A stretch of 64,000 bases of DNA from Lewinellaceae bacterium (GTDB taxonomy: Bacteria > Bacteroidota > Bacteroidia > Chitinophagales > Saprospiraceae), in contig JACJXZ010000011.1 of assembly GCA_020636375.1 (NCBI GenBank), forward strand, positions 62,001 through 126,000, in the 5' to 3' direction. Position 1 is the first letter of the stretch; each line of letters begins with the position of its first letter. Positions 26,827-34,329 of the stretch are shown one piece after another. Under the pieces are notes generated by a model. The model searched no databases. It was not told the DNA's origin and saw only the letters and a program-made list of their open reading frames with translations. The position numbers were made by a program, and so were the translations under genes.

Positions 26827-27306
26827 TCAGTTTTTTTCATAGAACGCAGAAAAAATAAAGGCGCTCAAAAAGCCAAAGATCAGGCAACTCCAGAACAGGG
26901 CCATCGAATTGACGGCGAAATCCCATCCGTTTTTGATGGGCAGGAACGTCTCGCTGACGATCAGGTGGTAATTGAGGATGGCCATCAGGCCGTTCAGGGC
27001 GATTACCCCCAGCGCGGTGGTTATGGACAGGACCAGCCCGAAGAGCATGCGGTCGTCCATGGCATGATCCTCGCGTATCCATTTGCGGGCCTTGTGCATG
27101 CCGAAGCCGATCATGCCGAACAGGATTCCTAAAATGGCCAGGTGCGCCAATTCAAAGCGGCCGCCGTCGGCAGCCTGGACGATCAGGTTGTAAATGACGA
27201 TGATGACTGCCGTAGTCAATCCATAGCGGATGGCGTACCGGCCGGCCTGGGATCTGGCCGTTTACGGTTGAGGTGATTTTGGCTCGGAAAGTTGGATGCG
27301 TAGCAT
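26827..27306 (-). CDS. DUF4199-like membrane protein, copy 2, with in-frame stop at codon 15
   Basis: Paralogue of the gene at 16542. From ATG 27306 the frame reads MLRIQLSEPKSPQP, then TAA, then TARSQAGRYAIRYGLTTAVI and onward without a break to the end at 26827. Helices IIVIYNLIV, ILGILFGMIGFGMH and SMALFWSCLIFGFLSA match copy 1. Either the stop truncates the leader and translation begins at TTG 27219, or it is a base error. An exact ECF-type motif ends 22 nt upstream of the ATG at 27306, the same arrangement as copy 1. Confidence 0.6.
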
Positions 27307-27328
27307 GTCTTACTGGTTTATTTGGTGG

Positions 27329-27355
27329 AAAGACCAGAACAATATGGTGGGTCAC
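27329..27355 (-). promoter_or_regulatory. ECF-type promoter motif P7 (leftward of a divergent pair)
   Basis: Minus strand GTGAC, 15 nt, GGTCTTT, 22 nt to the ATG at 27306. Its -35 box faces that of P8 across nine bases. Confidence 0.75.
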
Positions 27356-27364
27356 TTTAAAAAA

Positions 27365-27390
27365 GTGACTTCCCTGCTCCCATTGTCTTT
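27365..27390 (+). promoter_or_regulatory. ECF-type motif P8 with 14-nt spacer
   Basis: GTGAC, then TGTCTTT one base closer than in the other copies. The shortened spacer may be real or another lost base. It precedes the unidentified frame at 27408. Confidence 0.5.
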
Positions 27391-27407
27391 TATCACATCT
27401 ATGCCCG

Positions 27408-27701
27408 CTGCAGCGCTACATCAGCAAAAACGAGCACACCCGAAAATTGAAGATCGTCACTGTACTGGAGAATGGCGAAACCCTGCCCGACCGGTTGGCC
27501 AGCGACATTGAAGTCCTCGACCGGGAGTATCCCGATATCGATATTGAATTCGTTGCCATGCCAGGGAAATTCGGGCCGGAGCTGATCCGGGAATTGTCCG
27601 ATAAGTGGAAAATTCCGATCAACTTCATGTTCATTGGCTCCCCGGGCGATCATTTCCCCTACCGGATCGAAGAGATGGGTGGGGTGCGGTTGATTATTTG
27701 A
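27408..27701 (+). CDS. Unrecognised small protein, start uncertain
   Basis: The open frame reads LQRYISKNEHTRKLKIVTVL, then GKFGPELIRELSDKWKIPIN and ends GDHFPYRIEEMGGVRLII, about 98 codons. No ATG is in frame; the ATG at 27401 is in another frame and the first in-frame start is TTG at 27447. Motif P8 lies just upstream, so the true start was probably near 27400 and a base has been lost. The alternation of charged strand and helix suggests a compact alpha/beta domain. No family was recognised. Confidence 0.45.
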   Translation: MQRYISKNEHTRKLKIVTVLENGETLPDRLASDIEVLDREYPDIDIEFVAMPGKFGPELIRELSDKWKIPINFMFIGSPGDHFPYRIEEMGGVRLII

Positions 27702-27745
27702 AAATGTGGAATTTATCGCAGAAAAGAATGTGACTTCCAAACTGC

Positions 27746-27866
27746 TGGACATGGCGGGGCTACTGTGTATATGTGCATTCGTGCATTTATGCATGTGGCT
27801 GAAGGACAGCCTTTTATACACGAATAAACAAATGCGCGAATGCACAATCCAGAAAATGTCCAGTAG
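27746..27866. repeat. Palindromic element with CTGGACAT / ATGTCCAG ends
   Basis: CTGGACATGGCGG at the left faces AAAATGTCCAGT at the right, with TGTGCATTCGTGCATTT pairing with AAATGCGCGAATGCACA inside. Elements with the same ACTGGACATTT termini lie at 22428-22529 and 28302-28408 within the duplicated segments. It lies directly before promoter P9. Confidence 0.7.
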
Positions 27867-27871
27867 AATGT

Positions 27872-27898
27872 GTGACTTCTGTTCCAGCCCGGGTCTTT
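27872..27898 (+). promoter_or_regulatory. ECF-type promoter motif P9 for the lipoprotein gene
   Basis: GTGAC, 15 nt, GGTCTTT, then 33 nt to the ATG at 27932. Confidence 0.75.
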
Positions 27899-27931
27899 CC
27901 GCTGAATGAATTAAATAAAACTACATTTCCA

Positions 27932-28243
27932 ATGAAAAAGATCTTATTTATCGCAAGCCTCATGTTGGTTTTTACAGCTTGTAAAAACGAAAAGAACAAA
28001 GAGGCTATTGCCGACGAAGAGGAGCCGGAAATGGTCGAGGAAGACGAAATAGACGTTATTCCCAATGCTGCCGACCTCGACTTCGACGCAGCTCTGGATG
28101 CATATCGGAAGAAAGACTATGAAACAGCTTCCCATTACATCACTTCGGCAACGCCGCCGGAAAACGGGTGGAAGAAATGGCGGGCTGGATAAAAGAACAC
28201 GCTAAAAAACTCGGCATCAAAGAGCCTGAACATAGCGATTTCT
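27932..28243 (+). CDS. Small acidic lipoprotein, frameshifted near 28146
   Basis: MKKILFIASLMLVFTACKNE gives a signal peptide with lipobox FTAC (Cys17). A very acidic linker (ADEEEPEMVEEDEIDVI) leads to DFDAALDAYRKKDYETASHY, a helical-repeat-like segment. As read, the frame ends at 28192; moving back one base at about 28146 continues as GKRVEEMAGWIKEHAKKLG to PEHSDF at 28243, as in the duplicate at 22275. The shift again equals one lost base, though part of the middle may also be missing. It is driven by motif P9. A similar lipoprotein is at 48405. Confidence 0.6.
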
Positions 28244-28477
28244 GATCTGCTGGGAAAATCATTCCTTTATTCCCTCCACCCAATGCAGGAACATACTACT
28301 GAATATTTGCCGGGGCGTAAAAGTGTAAATGTGTAAAAGAACGAGGTTTCAACCTTTTACACGTTTACACTTTTCTACATTTACACAAATAGGCACAAAA
28401 TGTCCAGTTACAAACGAGCAATTTCATTTCTCTCTGCCCGTCAGCTCCTCCAGCAACTCCGTCTGATAGCGCTGGAT
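28145..28477 (+). repeat. Segmental duplication, copy B (partner 22275-22597)
   Basis: This copy includes a short extra tract (CTGGGAAAATCATTCC near 28250), lacks AAAGAG in the lipoprotein tail, and runs into the complete DUF1003 gene. It contains the palindrome at 28302-28408, whose left end has decayed to ACTGAATATTT. Confidence 0.9.
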
Positions 28478-28972
28478 TTCCAGCAGCGTCTGGAACTGCT
28501 CTTCCATCAACAAGTTCATCTTCTGGTGCAGGTTGCGCACCTCGATCTCGGCCTTGAGGTTGACCAGGTAGTCATTTTCCGCCCGCTGCCGGTCTTTTTC
28601 CTCCTGCCGGTTCTGGGACATCATGATGACCGGCGCCTGAATGGCGGCCAGGCAGGACAATACCAGGTTGAGCAGGATGAAAGGGAAGGGGTCGAAGGCG
28701 CGGGTGGCGAGGATGATATTGACAGCGATCCAGCAAACCAGCACCACGCCGAAGGAAATGATAAAGGTCCAGCTGCCGCCGAAGGTGGCCACCTTGTCGG
28801 CCACCTGTTGCCCCCGGCTGAGTATCTCCCGGGGCGGATGCATGAGGTTTTCTGAGATGAGTTCCTGTTCACGCATGGCGTCGGCGACCAGTTGGTGGAG
28901 CTTGAGCAGGTGTTCGTTCTCTGTGGAGAGGATTTTTTCGAGGTATTCGTGCTGAAATTGGTTTGTTTTCAT
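28424..28972 (-). CDS. DUF1003 domain membrane protein
   Basis: 182 aa, starting MKTNQFQHEYLEKILSTENE. The DUF1003 core spans about 50-150: DKVATFGGSWTFIISFGVVL, then FDPFPFILLNLVLSCLAAIQ and APVIMMSQNRQEEKDR. Two transmembrane helices are joined by a short loop, and a coiled-coil tail ends LLMEEQFQTLLEIQRYQTEL. The function is unknown. Part of its 3' end is duplicated at 22.6 kb. It lies downstream of the PPK2 gene on the same strand, 24 nt apart, so the two are probably co-transcribed. Confidence 0.85.
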   Translation of the reverse strand: MKTNQFQHEYLEKILSTENEHLLKLHQLVADAMREQELISENLMHPPREILSRGQQVADKVATFGGSWTFIISFGVVLVCWIAVNIILATRAFDPFPFILLNLVLSCLAAIQAPVIMMSQNRQEEKDRQRAENDYLVNLKAEIEVRNLHQKMNLLMEEQFQTLLEIQRYQTELLEELTGREK

Positions 28973-28995
28973 ATTCAGCGAGTTTAGTTATTCAG

Positions 28996-29877
28996 TTATT
29001 CAAGTTCCAGCTTCTCCTTCGCCTGCTGCAGCAATACTTTTTCCTTTTCCGAAACCACCGGCATCCGGATATCCATCCGCTTCAGGGTTTCAACGATAAT
29101 ATTCCCGATGGCCATCCGGCTGAACCACTTGTGGTCGGCGGGAATGATATACCAGGGCGCATAGGCGGTGGAAGTTTTGCTGATGGCCGTTTCGTAGGCC
29201 TGGCGGTAATCGTCCCAGTAAGTGCGCTCTTCGATATCGGCCGCCGAGAATTTCCAGTTTTTTTCGGGGTTGTCTATTCGTTCCAGGAAGCGTTTCTTCT
29301 GTTCCTTCTTCGAGAGATGGAGGAAAAACTTGATGATGGTGGTGCCGTTTTCCGAGATGGTCCGCTCAAAGTTGTTGATCTGGCGGTAGCGGTTTTTCCA
29401 GAATTTTTCGCTCACGTCTTTCACGGAATGAATGCCCGGCAGGTTCTCCGCCAGCAGAAATTCGGGGTGTACCCTGGTGATGAGCACGTTCTCGTAGTGA
29501 GAGCGGTTGAAGATGCCGATCCTTCCCCGGTCGGGCAGTTTGGCGTAATGCCGCCAGAGGTAGTTGTGGTCCAGTTCCTGGGCAGAGGGGTGCTTGAAGC
29601 TGTTCACGTCACAACCCTGCGGGTTGATCCCGGACAGGACGTGCCGGATGGCGCTGTCCTTTCCCGCGGCATCCATCGCCTGGAAAATGATGAGCAGCGC
29701 CTGCCGGTTTTCGGCGTACAGGCGGTATTGAAGTTCCGACATCTGTTCGATGTCTTTTCGGAGCTGTGCCTTTGCCGCCTTCTTGTTTTTGAAGCCGTCC
29801 CGGGCCCCGGGGTCGTAGTCCTTCAAGGAAACAACCTCTTTGGGCGGCACTCTGAAATTTTTGGTTTCAATAATCAT
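28996..29877 (-). CDS. ppk2: Polyphosphate kinase 2 family protein
   Basis: 293 aa cytosolic enzyme transferring phosphate between polyphosphate and nucleotides. Walker A is MDAAGKDS (68-75). The second conserved box NRSHYENVLITRVHPE starts at 124, and the lid includes the basic run FFLHLSKKEQKKRFLERIDN. The NPQGCDVNSFKHPSAQELDH segment and overall length fit one-domain PPK2 enzymes; the sequence resembles class III, which can phosphorylate both AMP and ADP, but class is not certain. Placement beside stress genes fits a role in nucleotide regeneration under energy limitation. Confidence 0.92.
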   Translation of the reverse strand: MIIETKNFRVPPKEVVSLKDYDPGARDGFKNKKAAKAQLRKDIEQMSELQYRLYAENRQALLIIFQAMDAAGKDSAIRHVLSGINPQGCDVNSFKHPSAQELDHNYLWRHYAKLPDRGRIGIFNRSHYENVLITRVHPEFLLAENLPGIHSVKDVSEKFWKNRYRQINNFERTISENGTTIIKFFLHLSKKEQKKRFLERIDNPEKNWKFSAADIEERTYWDDYRQAYETAISKTSTAYAPWYIIPADHKWFSRMAIGNIIVETLKRMDIRMPVVSEKEKVLLQQAKEKLELE

Positions 29878-29932
29878 TTCGAATCTGTTTATGCGGCGCT
29901 GCCATCCAGCACCTCGTTTCGTTGACTAACCC

Positions 29933-32518
29933 TCACCCTCCCCTCATCACCTCCTCCAGCGCCCCCGGGAGGTACACCAGGTCGAACGGCGCACTGTACA
30001 CGAGGTACATCATCTGCCATTCCGGGCCGAATTTCTCTTTGAAACCCCTCAGGCTCTTATAGTGGGAGAACTGCCGGATGCGTTCGTATGCCAGTTTGAT
30101 GACGCGCTCCTGCACGTTTTCCGGCTCGTCGATGCCGCTCATCGGCACCATGCCCAGGTCGCAACGGTGGAACCCCTGCTCTTTGAAGTGGTTGAACATA
30201 TTGACGAACAGGAAGTCCATCACGCCATTAGGGGCGTCTTCCGTTTTGCGCATCAGGTCGAAATTGGCTTCGCCGGGAGCGTAATCCGGAACGATGTTGA
30301 CAAAGCCGACGACCTTGCCTTCCTGGTTCTCGATGGTGAAGATGGGCTGGTTTTTCAATTCCTCTTCCTCGAAAAAGCCCTGGGAGAAGGCCAGCTCCTG
30401 GCGCCCTGTCTCCCGCAGCCAGTCGTCGCTGACGGCCCTGAGTTGCTGGAGGAAGCCGTCTCGCTGGGGCGGGTTGTAGGGGTGAAAAGCGTACCCTTCT
30501 TTGGCCAGGCGGTTCATCACGTTGCGCAGGTCTTTTTTGTCCTTCCCCTGCAGGCTGAAGGTGTCGAGGTTGACCACCGCGTTCTCGCCGATCGGCAGCA
30601 GCTTTTTGCCCAGGCTTTCGAAGACAGGCGCGCTGGCCTGCGGGATGCGGTACCAGGCGGGGCGCAGCCCGTTCTGCCGGCACCAGTTTTCAAAAGCGGG
30701 GATGATCTCCGCCATCGCCGCTTCGTCCCGGCATACGGGAGTTTCCAGGGCGATGGCGTAGCTGCGGCTCGTTTTGAAAGCGACGAAACCTTCCCCGTCT
30801 TCGCTGAACCAGAGGGTCTTGTCGGGATAGGTTTTAAAATAGTCGAGGGAGGAGCGGCCGTATTTCTCCACCAGCGCCTGTGCCCGCACGCGACTGTCCT
30901 GCGCGGGTTGCGGGCGGCGAATGAAGGGGCGCAGCAACAGGAACGCCACATAGGCCAGGGCCGCCCCCCCGAGCAGGTTCATGCCATAGAGGAACTCCCT
31001 GCCAAAGGCCGTTGCCGGCGCCAGGCCGTTATTCGACAAGAGGAAAGTGGACGCTGCCTTCCCGAATGACTGCCCTAAGGTAAAGTCTGTATGGAAATGT
31101 TTTTCATCCATGAAAAAGAAACCGATGGCGCCGAAGAGCAGTACGCCGCCCACCGTCACCAGGCCGGGAAACAGGCTTCGCCTGGCCAGCCGCAGGTCCG
31201 TCCGGATAAAATATTGCTTGCGTTGGTAGATCAGGCTGGCCAGCGCCACCAGGGCGATGAGGGCCTCCTCGTAGTCGATCCCTTTGGTTAAATGGGTAAT
31301 CAGAGACAAGGCGCTCAACCCGACCGCCATCAGCCAGGCATTGCGCAGCCCCCGCAGCAGGTATGCCCCCACGCCCAGCATCAGCACCCCAGAGAAAAGC
31401 ACGAAGTAGGTAGACGCATGGATGGCGGCCAGCGGCAGGAATTCTTTGAGTATTTTCAAACGCTCCGGCTCGGCCGGCGTGATGGCGCTCAGGATGTTGA
31501 CCAGGCCCAGGGCGAACAACAGCAGGGCAGGGAACACCCGCAGCAGCAGGGTGCCCCGCTGGGCTATCAGGGTCACCGCTCCCAGGATCAGCAGCGACCA
31601 GAATTCGAAAAAGCGGAACAACATCGCCACGGAGATAGCAGCAACAGTAGAAAAACCGAACAACGTCAGGGCATAGGTGAGCGCTACTTCGATGGCGCCG
31701 ACGCCCCGCAAAAAGGGAGAACTCATCAACAGCAGCAACACAATGGCGTATCCGATCACAGCCGCCTGCAGCGTAGCGTCGCCGCCCAGCGCTTCCATGG
31801 AAATGTAAAGGTGGGCGATGCCGATAATTTCAATAATGCAAGACAAGGCGACGACGATCCAGAAGTCGCGGGCCCGGAAGGCCTGGCTTTGCAACTGATC
31901 GATGACCTCGGCAAAGGGAGGGGCCTTCTGTTGCAGGAACCGATAGGCGCTTCCCTTCTTCCTCAAACTGCCCACTGCCCAGCCCAATAATACAAGCAAA
32001 GCCAGGGTCAGCAACAAGCCGGCAGCCAACTCGCCGGATAACCGTCCCTGGTACAACAACCACAGCAAGGCCGGCACTCCGATGATGATGGCCGACAGGA
32101 TAGAACAAATACTGAAGATGGACGAAGCAAAGTAGGTTTGTGTGGGCGCTATGCCTTCTTCCCGCTCCAGCTCTTCGTTGAAAAAAAACATATTTGTCAG
32201 CAGTCCGGCGGGCAGGAATACGCTGATGAGGTTGCGCTTCAGGTAAAGCGCCGACGCCCTGCCCAGGCCGATGCCCTGCCCGATGGCCCGAAAGCTGAAA
32301 ACATACATCAGGCCCTGGATGGCGACAAACAGAGCCAGCAGGGCCACCCCCCCAAGTACCCACATGGCATCAGCCTGCGCCAGGGCGGCTCCCACCTGAT
32401 GCACCTCCGTCCGCTCATGCCGGAAGAAGTAAACACCCAATCCCACAAAAAACAAGCTGAGGGCGACCTGGAGCAGGGCCTTCTGGTTGGTTTTGAGAAA
32501 TAGTAGTGCTTTGCTCAT
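29933..32518 (-). CDS. mprF: MprF-like phosphatidylglycerol lysyltransferase/flippase family protein
   Basis: 861 aa. The N-terminal two thirds hold about 14 hydrophobic helices of the UPF0104/MprF flippase type, with NLISVFLPAGLLTNMFFFNE and SPFLRGVGAIEVALTYALTL. The C-terminal domain (about 535-861) is DUF2156, the aminoacyl-PG synthase fold: YGRSSLDYFKTYPDKTLWFS, then FSQGFFEEEELKNQPIFTIE and DFLFVNMFNHFKEQGFHRCD. MprF proteins add lysine or alanine to phosphatidylglycerol and flip the product, lowering membrane negative charge. The aminoacyl specificity cannot be read from sequence. Confidence 0.85.
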   Translation of the reverse strand: MSKALLFLKTNQKALLQVALSLFFVGLGVYFFRHERTEVHQVGAALAQADAMWVLGGVALLALFVAIQGLMYVFSFRAIGQGIGLGRASALYLKRNLISVFLPAGLLTNMFFFNEELEREEGIAPTQTYFASSIFSICSILSAIIIGVPALLWLLYQGRLSGELAAGLLLTLALLVLLGWAVGSLRKKGSAYRFLQQKAPPFAEVIDQLQSQAFRARDFWIVVALSCIIEIIGIAHLYISMEALGGDATLQAAVIGYAIVLLLLMSSPFLRGVGAIEVALTYALTLFGFSTVAAISVAMLFRFFEFWSLLILGAVTLIAQRGTLLLRVFPALLLFALGLVNILSAITPAEPERLKILKEFLPLAAIHASTYFVLFSGVLMLGVGAYLLRGLRNAWLMAVGLSALSLITHLTKGIDYEEALIALVALASLIYQRKQYFIRTDLRLARRSLFPGLVTVGGVLLFGAIGFFFMDEKHFHTDFTLGQSFGKAASTFLLSNNGLAPATAFGREFLYGMNLLGGAALAYVAFLLLRPFIRRPQPAQDSRVRAQALVEKYGRSSLDYFKTYPDKTLWFSEDGEGFVAFKTSRSYAIALETPVCRDEAAMAEIIPAFENWCRQNGLRPAWYRIPQASAPVFESLGKKLLPIGENAVVNLDTFSLQGKDKKDLRNVMNRLAKEGYAFHPYNPPQRDGFLQQLRAVSDDWLRETGRQELAFSQGFFEEEELKNQPIFTIENQEGKVVGFVNIVPDYAPGEANFDLMRKTEDAPNGVMDFLFVNMFNHFKEQGFHRCDLGMVPMSGIDEPENVQERVIKLAYERIRQFSHYKSLRGFKEKFGPEWQMMYLVYSAPFDLVYLPGALEEVMRGG

Positions 32519-32527
32519 CTTTTATTT

Positions 32528-33163
32528 TTAGCGCAACATTCGAAACGCCACGGCTATCAGGTATAAATGATAGATCAGGATGTACAACCGTTGCCAGACC
32601 CCCCGGTAATACAAGATGCCACTTTCCTGCGGGAATGTTTTAGTGAGGGCAAACAAAACTGCCAGCGACAAACCGCACACTGTGGTAAACCACGACCACC
32701 GGAAAAAAGCCGGATGATTATTACGGGGGAACACCTTCAGCAATATCAGCGGCAGGATCATCAGCCCGGCATCGCCGCAGATGCTGAACAAGTTGTGCAG
32801 CAAATGCGAAGGCGCGTTCAGCCCTCGCCCGGGGTCCACCGGTAAAAGCCCCGAGCCCGCCCCTTCCCCCAGGGCATAAAGCAGGATCATTCCCGTAGCG
32901 AACGTGGCCCACCGCCCTTCACCGGCAAACGCCCGGTAAAAACCCCAGCCAAACATGGCCATCAGAACGGCGAACACTACTCCCCATATGGCTACCTCCC
33001 GCTTCACCGGACTATCCACCTGCCCGAGATAACTGACGGATTCGGCCATCCACCGGTATCCTGGATAGTGGCGGACCAACCAGTAGTCGGTGGCGAACTG
33101 GCCAAGCCCGGCCAGCAGGCAACTTACAAAACCGGCCCGGATTGCGAATTCAGAGCTCTTCAT
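32528..33163 (-). CDS. DUF998 family membrane protein
   Basis: 211 aa with six predicted helices. It opens MKSSEFAIRAGFVSCLLAGL, with the family-typical AESVSYLGQVDSPVKREVAI after helix 1 and SHLLHNLFSICGDAGLMILP in the middle. Its start overlaps the end of the small gene upstream (33150) by 14 nt. The function is unknown; the family is widespread in bacteria and archaea. Confidence 0.75.
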   Translation of the reverse strand: MKSSEFAIRAGFVSCLLAGLGQFATDYWLVRHYPGYRWMAESVSYLGQVDSPVKREVAIWGVVFAVLMAMFGWGFYRAFAGEGRWATFATGMILLYALGEGAGSGLLPVDPGRGLNAPSHLLHNLFSICGDAGLMILPLILLKVFPRNNHPAFFRWSWFTTVCGLSLAVLFALTKTFPQESGILYYRGVWQRLYILIYHLYLIAVAFRMLR

Positions 33164-33338
33164 TTTTTTCTTGCCTTCTCATAGCCAGAACCGTGGCTAT
33201 TGCGATCAACAGGAAACCCGCCGTAAACGCCAGCGCCCCCCACCGCCAGCTTTCAATGGTATACGCCAGAATGGCCGTCACCGTCGACAAGGCGATAAAA
33301 AGGTAAAGCTGAAGTTGCCGTTTTTTCTTTTGATCCAC
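33150..33338 (-). CDS. Small two-helix membrane protein
   Basis: 62 aa if the GTG at 33338 is used (VDQKKKRQLQLYLFIALSTV). Two helices, LYLFIALSTVTAILAYTI and WGALAFTAGFLLIAIATVLA, end in a charged tail RRQEKNEEL. It overlaps the DUF998 start by 14 nt, implying translational coupling. A weak ECF-type motif lies 13 nt upstream of the GTG. Confidence 0.55.
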   Translation of the reverse strand: MDQKKKRQLQLYLFIALSTVTAILAYTIESWRWGALAFTAGFLLIAIATVLAMRRQEKNEEL

Positions 33339-33351
33339 TTTTCTGTTTTTT

Positions 33352-33378
33352 GGAAGGACTCCTAATGGCCGTAAAGTC
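33352..33378 (-). promoter_or_regulatory. Weak ECF-type motif P12
   Basis: Minus strand GTGAC, 15 nt, AGTCCTT; the second box has two mismatches. Position relative to the GTG at 33338 fits the other sites. Confidence 0.35.
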
Positions 33379-33386
33379 ACATGTTC

Positions 33387-33695
33387 TCAGGCGGTCTTGC
33401 GGGCCTGCCCGTCGCTGGTTTTCAGGTACGCCGGCCCCATCTCCTCAACGTAAAGCTTCTCATCGTCCAGGGTAAATACGGTTTTGTAGTAGTTGAAGAC
33501 GCCGGCCTTGCCGGTGGTGCTGAAGCGCCCCGGCCGCACCCGGAAGGCGATCTGGTCGTAAAATTTATTTTGCTGAATGTTCGAAGGCAGGCGCTGCAGC
33601 TCAGGCGGCACCGTAAACCCGGCGTCGGTGATCATCGTCAGCGTCTGGTCGGTGGGCGCGTAGATGTTGAAGTCGCCCAGCAGGATGAGGTTTCT
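33387..33695 (-). pseudogene. C-terminal fragment of an endonuclease/exonuclease/phosphatase family protein
   Basis: The frame reads NLILLGDFNIYAPTDQTLTM, containing the LGDFN box of the EEP superfamily, then NKFYDQIAFRVRPGRFSTTG and ends QARKTA. The N-terminal two thirds (normally containing the catalytic N and E residues) are absent; upstream the reading frame passes straight into a piece of atpG-like DNA. It is a rearrangement remnant. Confidence 0.65.
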
Positions 33696-33711
33696 CGGCC
33701 ATTCGAGTCGC

Positions 33712-33797
33712 TGAGATCCTGCGACAGCTCCTTGATGCTCTTCTCTGCTCGTTGCATAGCCGCCCGGGCGGCCCGCGTTCTCGATGGCCCGCGACTC
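33712..33797 (-). pseudogene. Diverged fragment of an atpG 3' region
   Basis: On the minus strand one frame encodes RAAMQRAEKSIKELSQDL, close to LAAMQRAEKNIQELSQDL of atpG (34415-34500). About 85 bp align with scattered differences. It sits between the EEP fragment and the hairpin repeat. It may be left from a second ATPase operon or a partial duplication of the one next door. Confidence 0.6.
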
Positions 33798-33820
33798 AGA
33801 TAGGCAGGTTTGTTTCCTTG

Positions 33821-34108
33821 GGCTACCCGTCTGAGGGCCTCGGCGTGAGCTCGGCCGAACGCTGGACAGCAGAAAGGGGAAAGCCGAGCGGAGTCGAGGC
33901 CAAGCGTGTGCAGGAGGCATGGAGTGTCCAACCTTAGGGATCGCGCAATAATAAGTTACCCAAAATAGAGGAAGTTATTTTGTGTGCTGGCAAGGCGCCA
34001 AACGTAGGCATAGCCCAGCTACGGCGAGGCTTGGCAACGCCGCCAGCGCGCAAAATAACGACTATAGATGGGTAAGTTATTGTTGCGCGATCCCTTAGAC
34101 GGGTAGCC
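33821..34108 (+). repeat. Dispersed hairpin repeat, copy B, interrupted by a nested MITE
   Basis: GGCTACCCGTCT at 33821 is mirrored by AGACGGGTAGCC at 34097-34108. The body to 33933 matches copy A at 10659. A 158-bp palindrome plus a duplicated TTA is inserted between CCAACC and GACGGG. A short solo end, GGCTACCCGTCTGAGG, also occurs at 39132-39147 beside atpB. Confidence 0.85.
33937..34094. mobile_element. MITE-like palindromic element with TTA target duplication (158 bp)
   Basis: Terminal inverted repeats start GGGATCGCGCAATAATAAGT at the left; the inverse of the right end reads GGGATCGCGCAACAATAACT. TTA flanks both sides (33934-33936 and 34095-34097). Removing element and one TTA restores the host repeat, as judged against copy A at 10659. 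The core CAAGGCGCC, CATAGCCCAGCTACG, GCAACGCCGCCAGCG resembles the core of the element at 50187. No coding capacity; a transposase would have to act in trans. Confidence 0.8.
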
Positions 34109-34276
34109 TTTGACCCCAATGTGCCGATTGGCCTGGAATATGTTAAAATTTATCTTGACCTGAAAGAATTAACAGGGAGAGAAGTGGATTTGGTAACAGA
34201 GAAATCCATTTCAAAATACATAAAATCCAGGGTAGAGGAGGAAAAAATCCTGATATATGAAAGACAAGCCGCGTGA
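34103..34276 (+). pseudogene. C-terminal remnant of MntA-type nucleotidyltransferase antitoxin
   Basis: The frame reads FDPNVPIGLEYVKIYLDLKE, then VDLVTEKSISKYIKSRVEEE and stops at 34274. This is the C-terminal part of minimal nucleotidyltransferases of HEPN/MNT toxin-antitoxin pairs; the GSFARGE and DxD catalytic region is missing, cut off at the hairpin repeat. It overlaps a hepT-like start. Confidence 0.65.
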
Positions 34277-34329
34277 TGAAGCCAGACTTCAGCATATCAG
34301 AGATGCAATTGAGGAAGTTGAAAACTATG
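34257..34329 (+). pseudogene. N-terminal remnant of HepT (HEPN, DUF86) toxin
   Basis: ATG at 34257 starts MKDKPRDEARLQHIRDAIEE, the usual opening of HepT-like HEPN ribonucleases, overlapping the mntA end as in intact operons. After VENYV the frame runs into antisense atpG sequence, so the RxxxxH catalytic part is lost. The pair was truncated on both sides. Confidence 0.65.
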
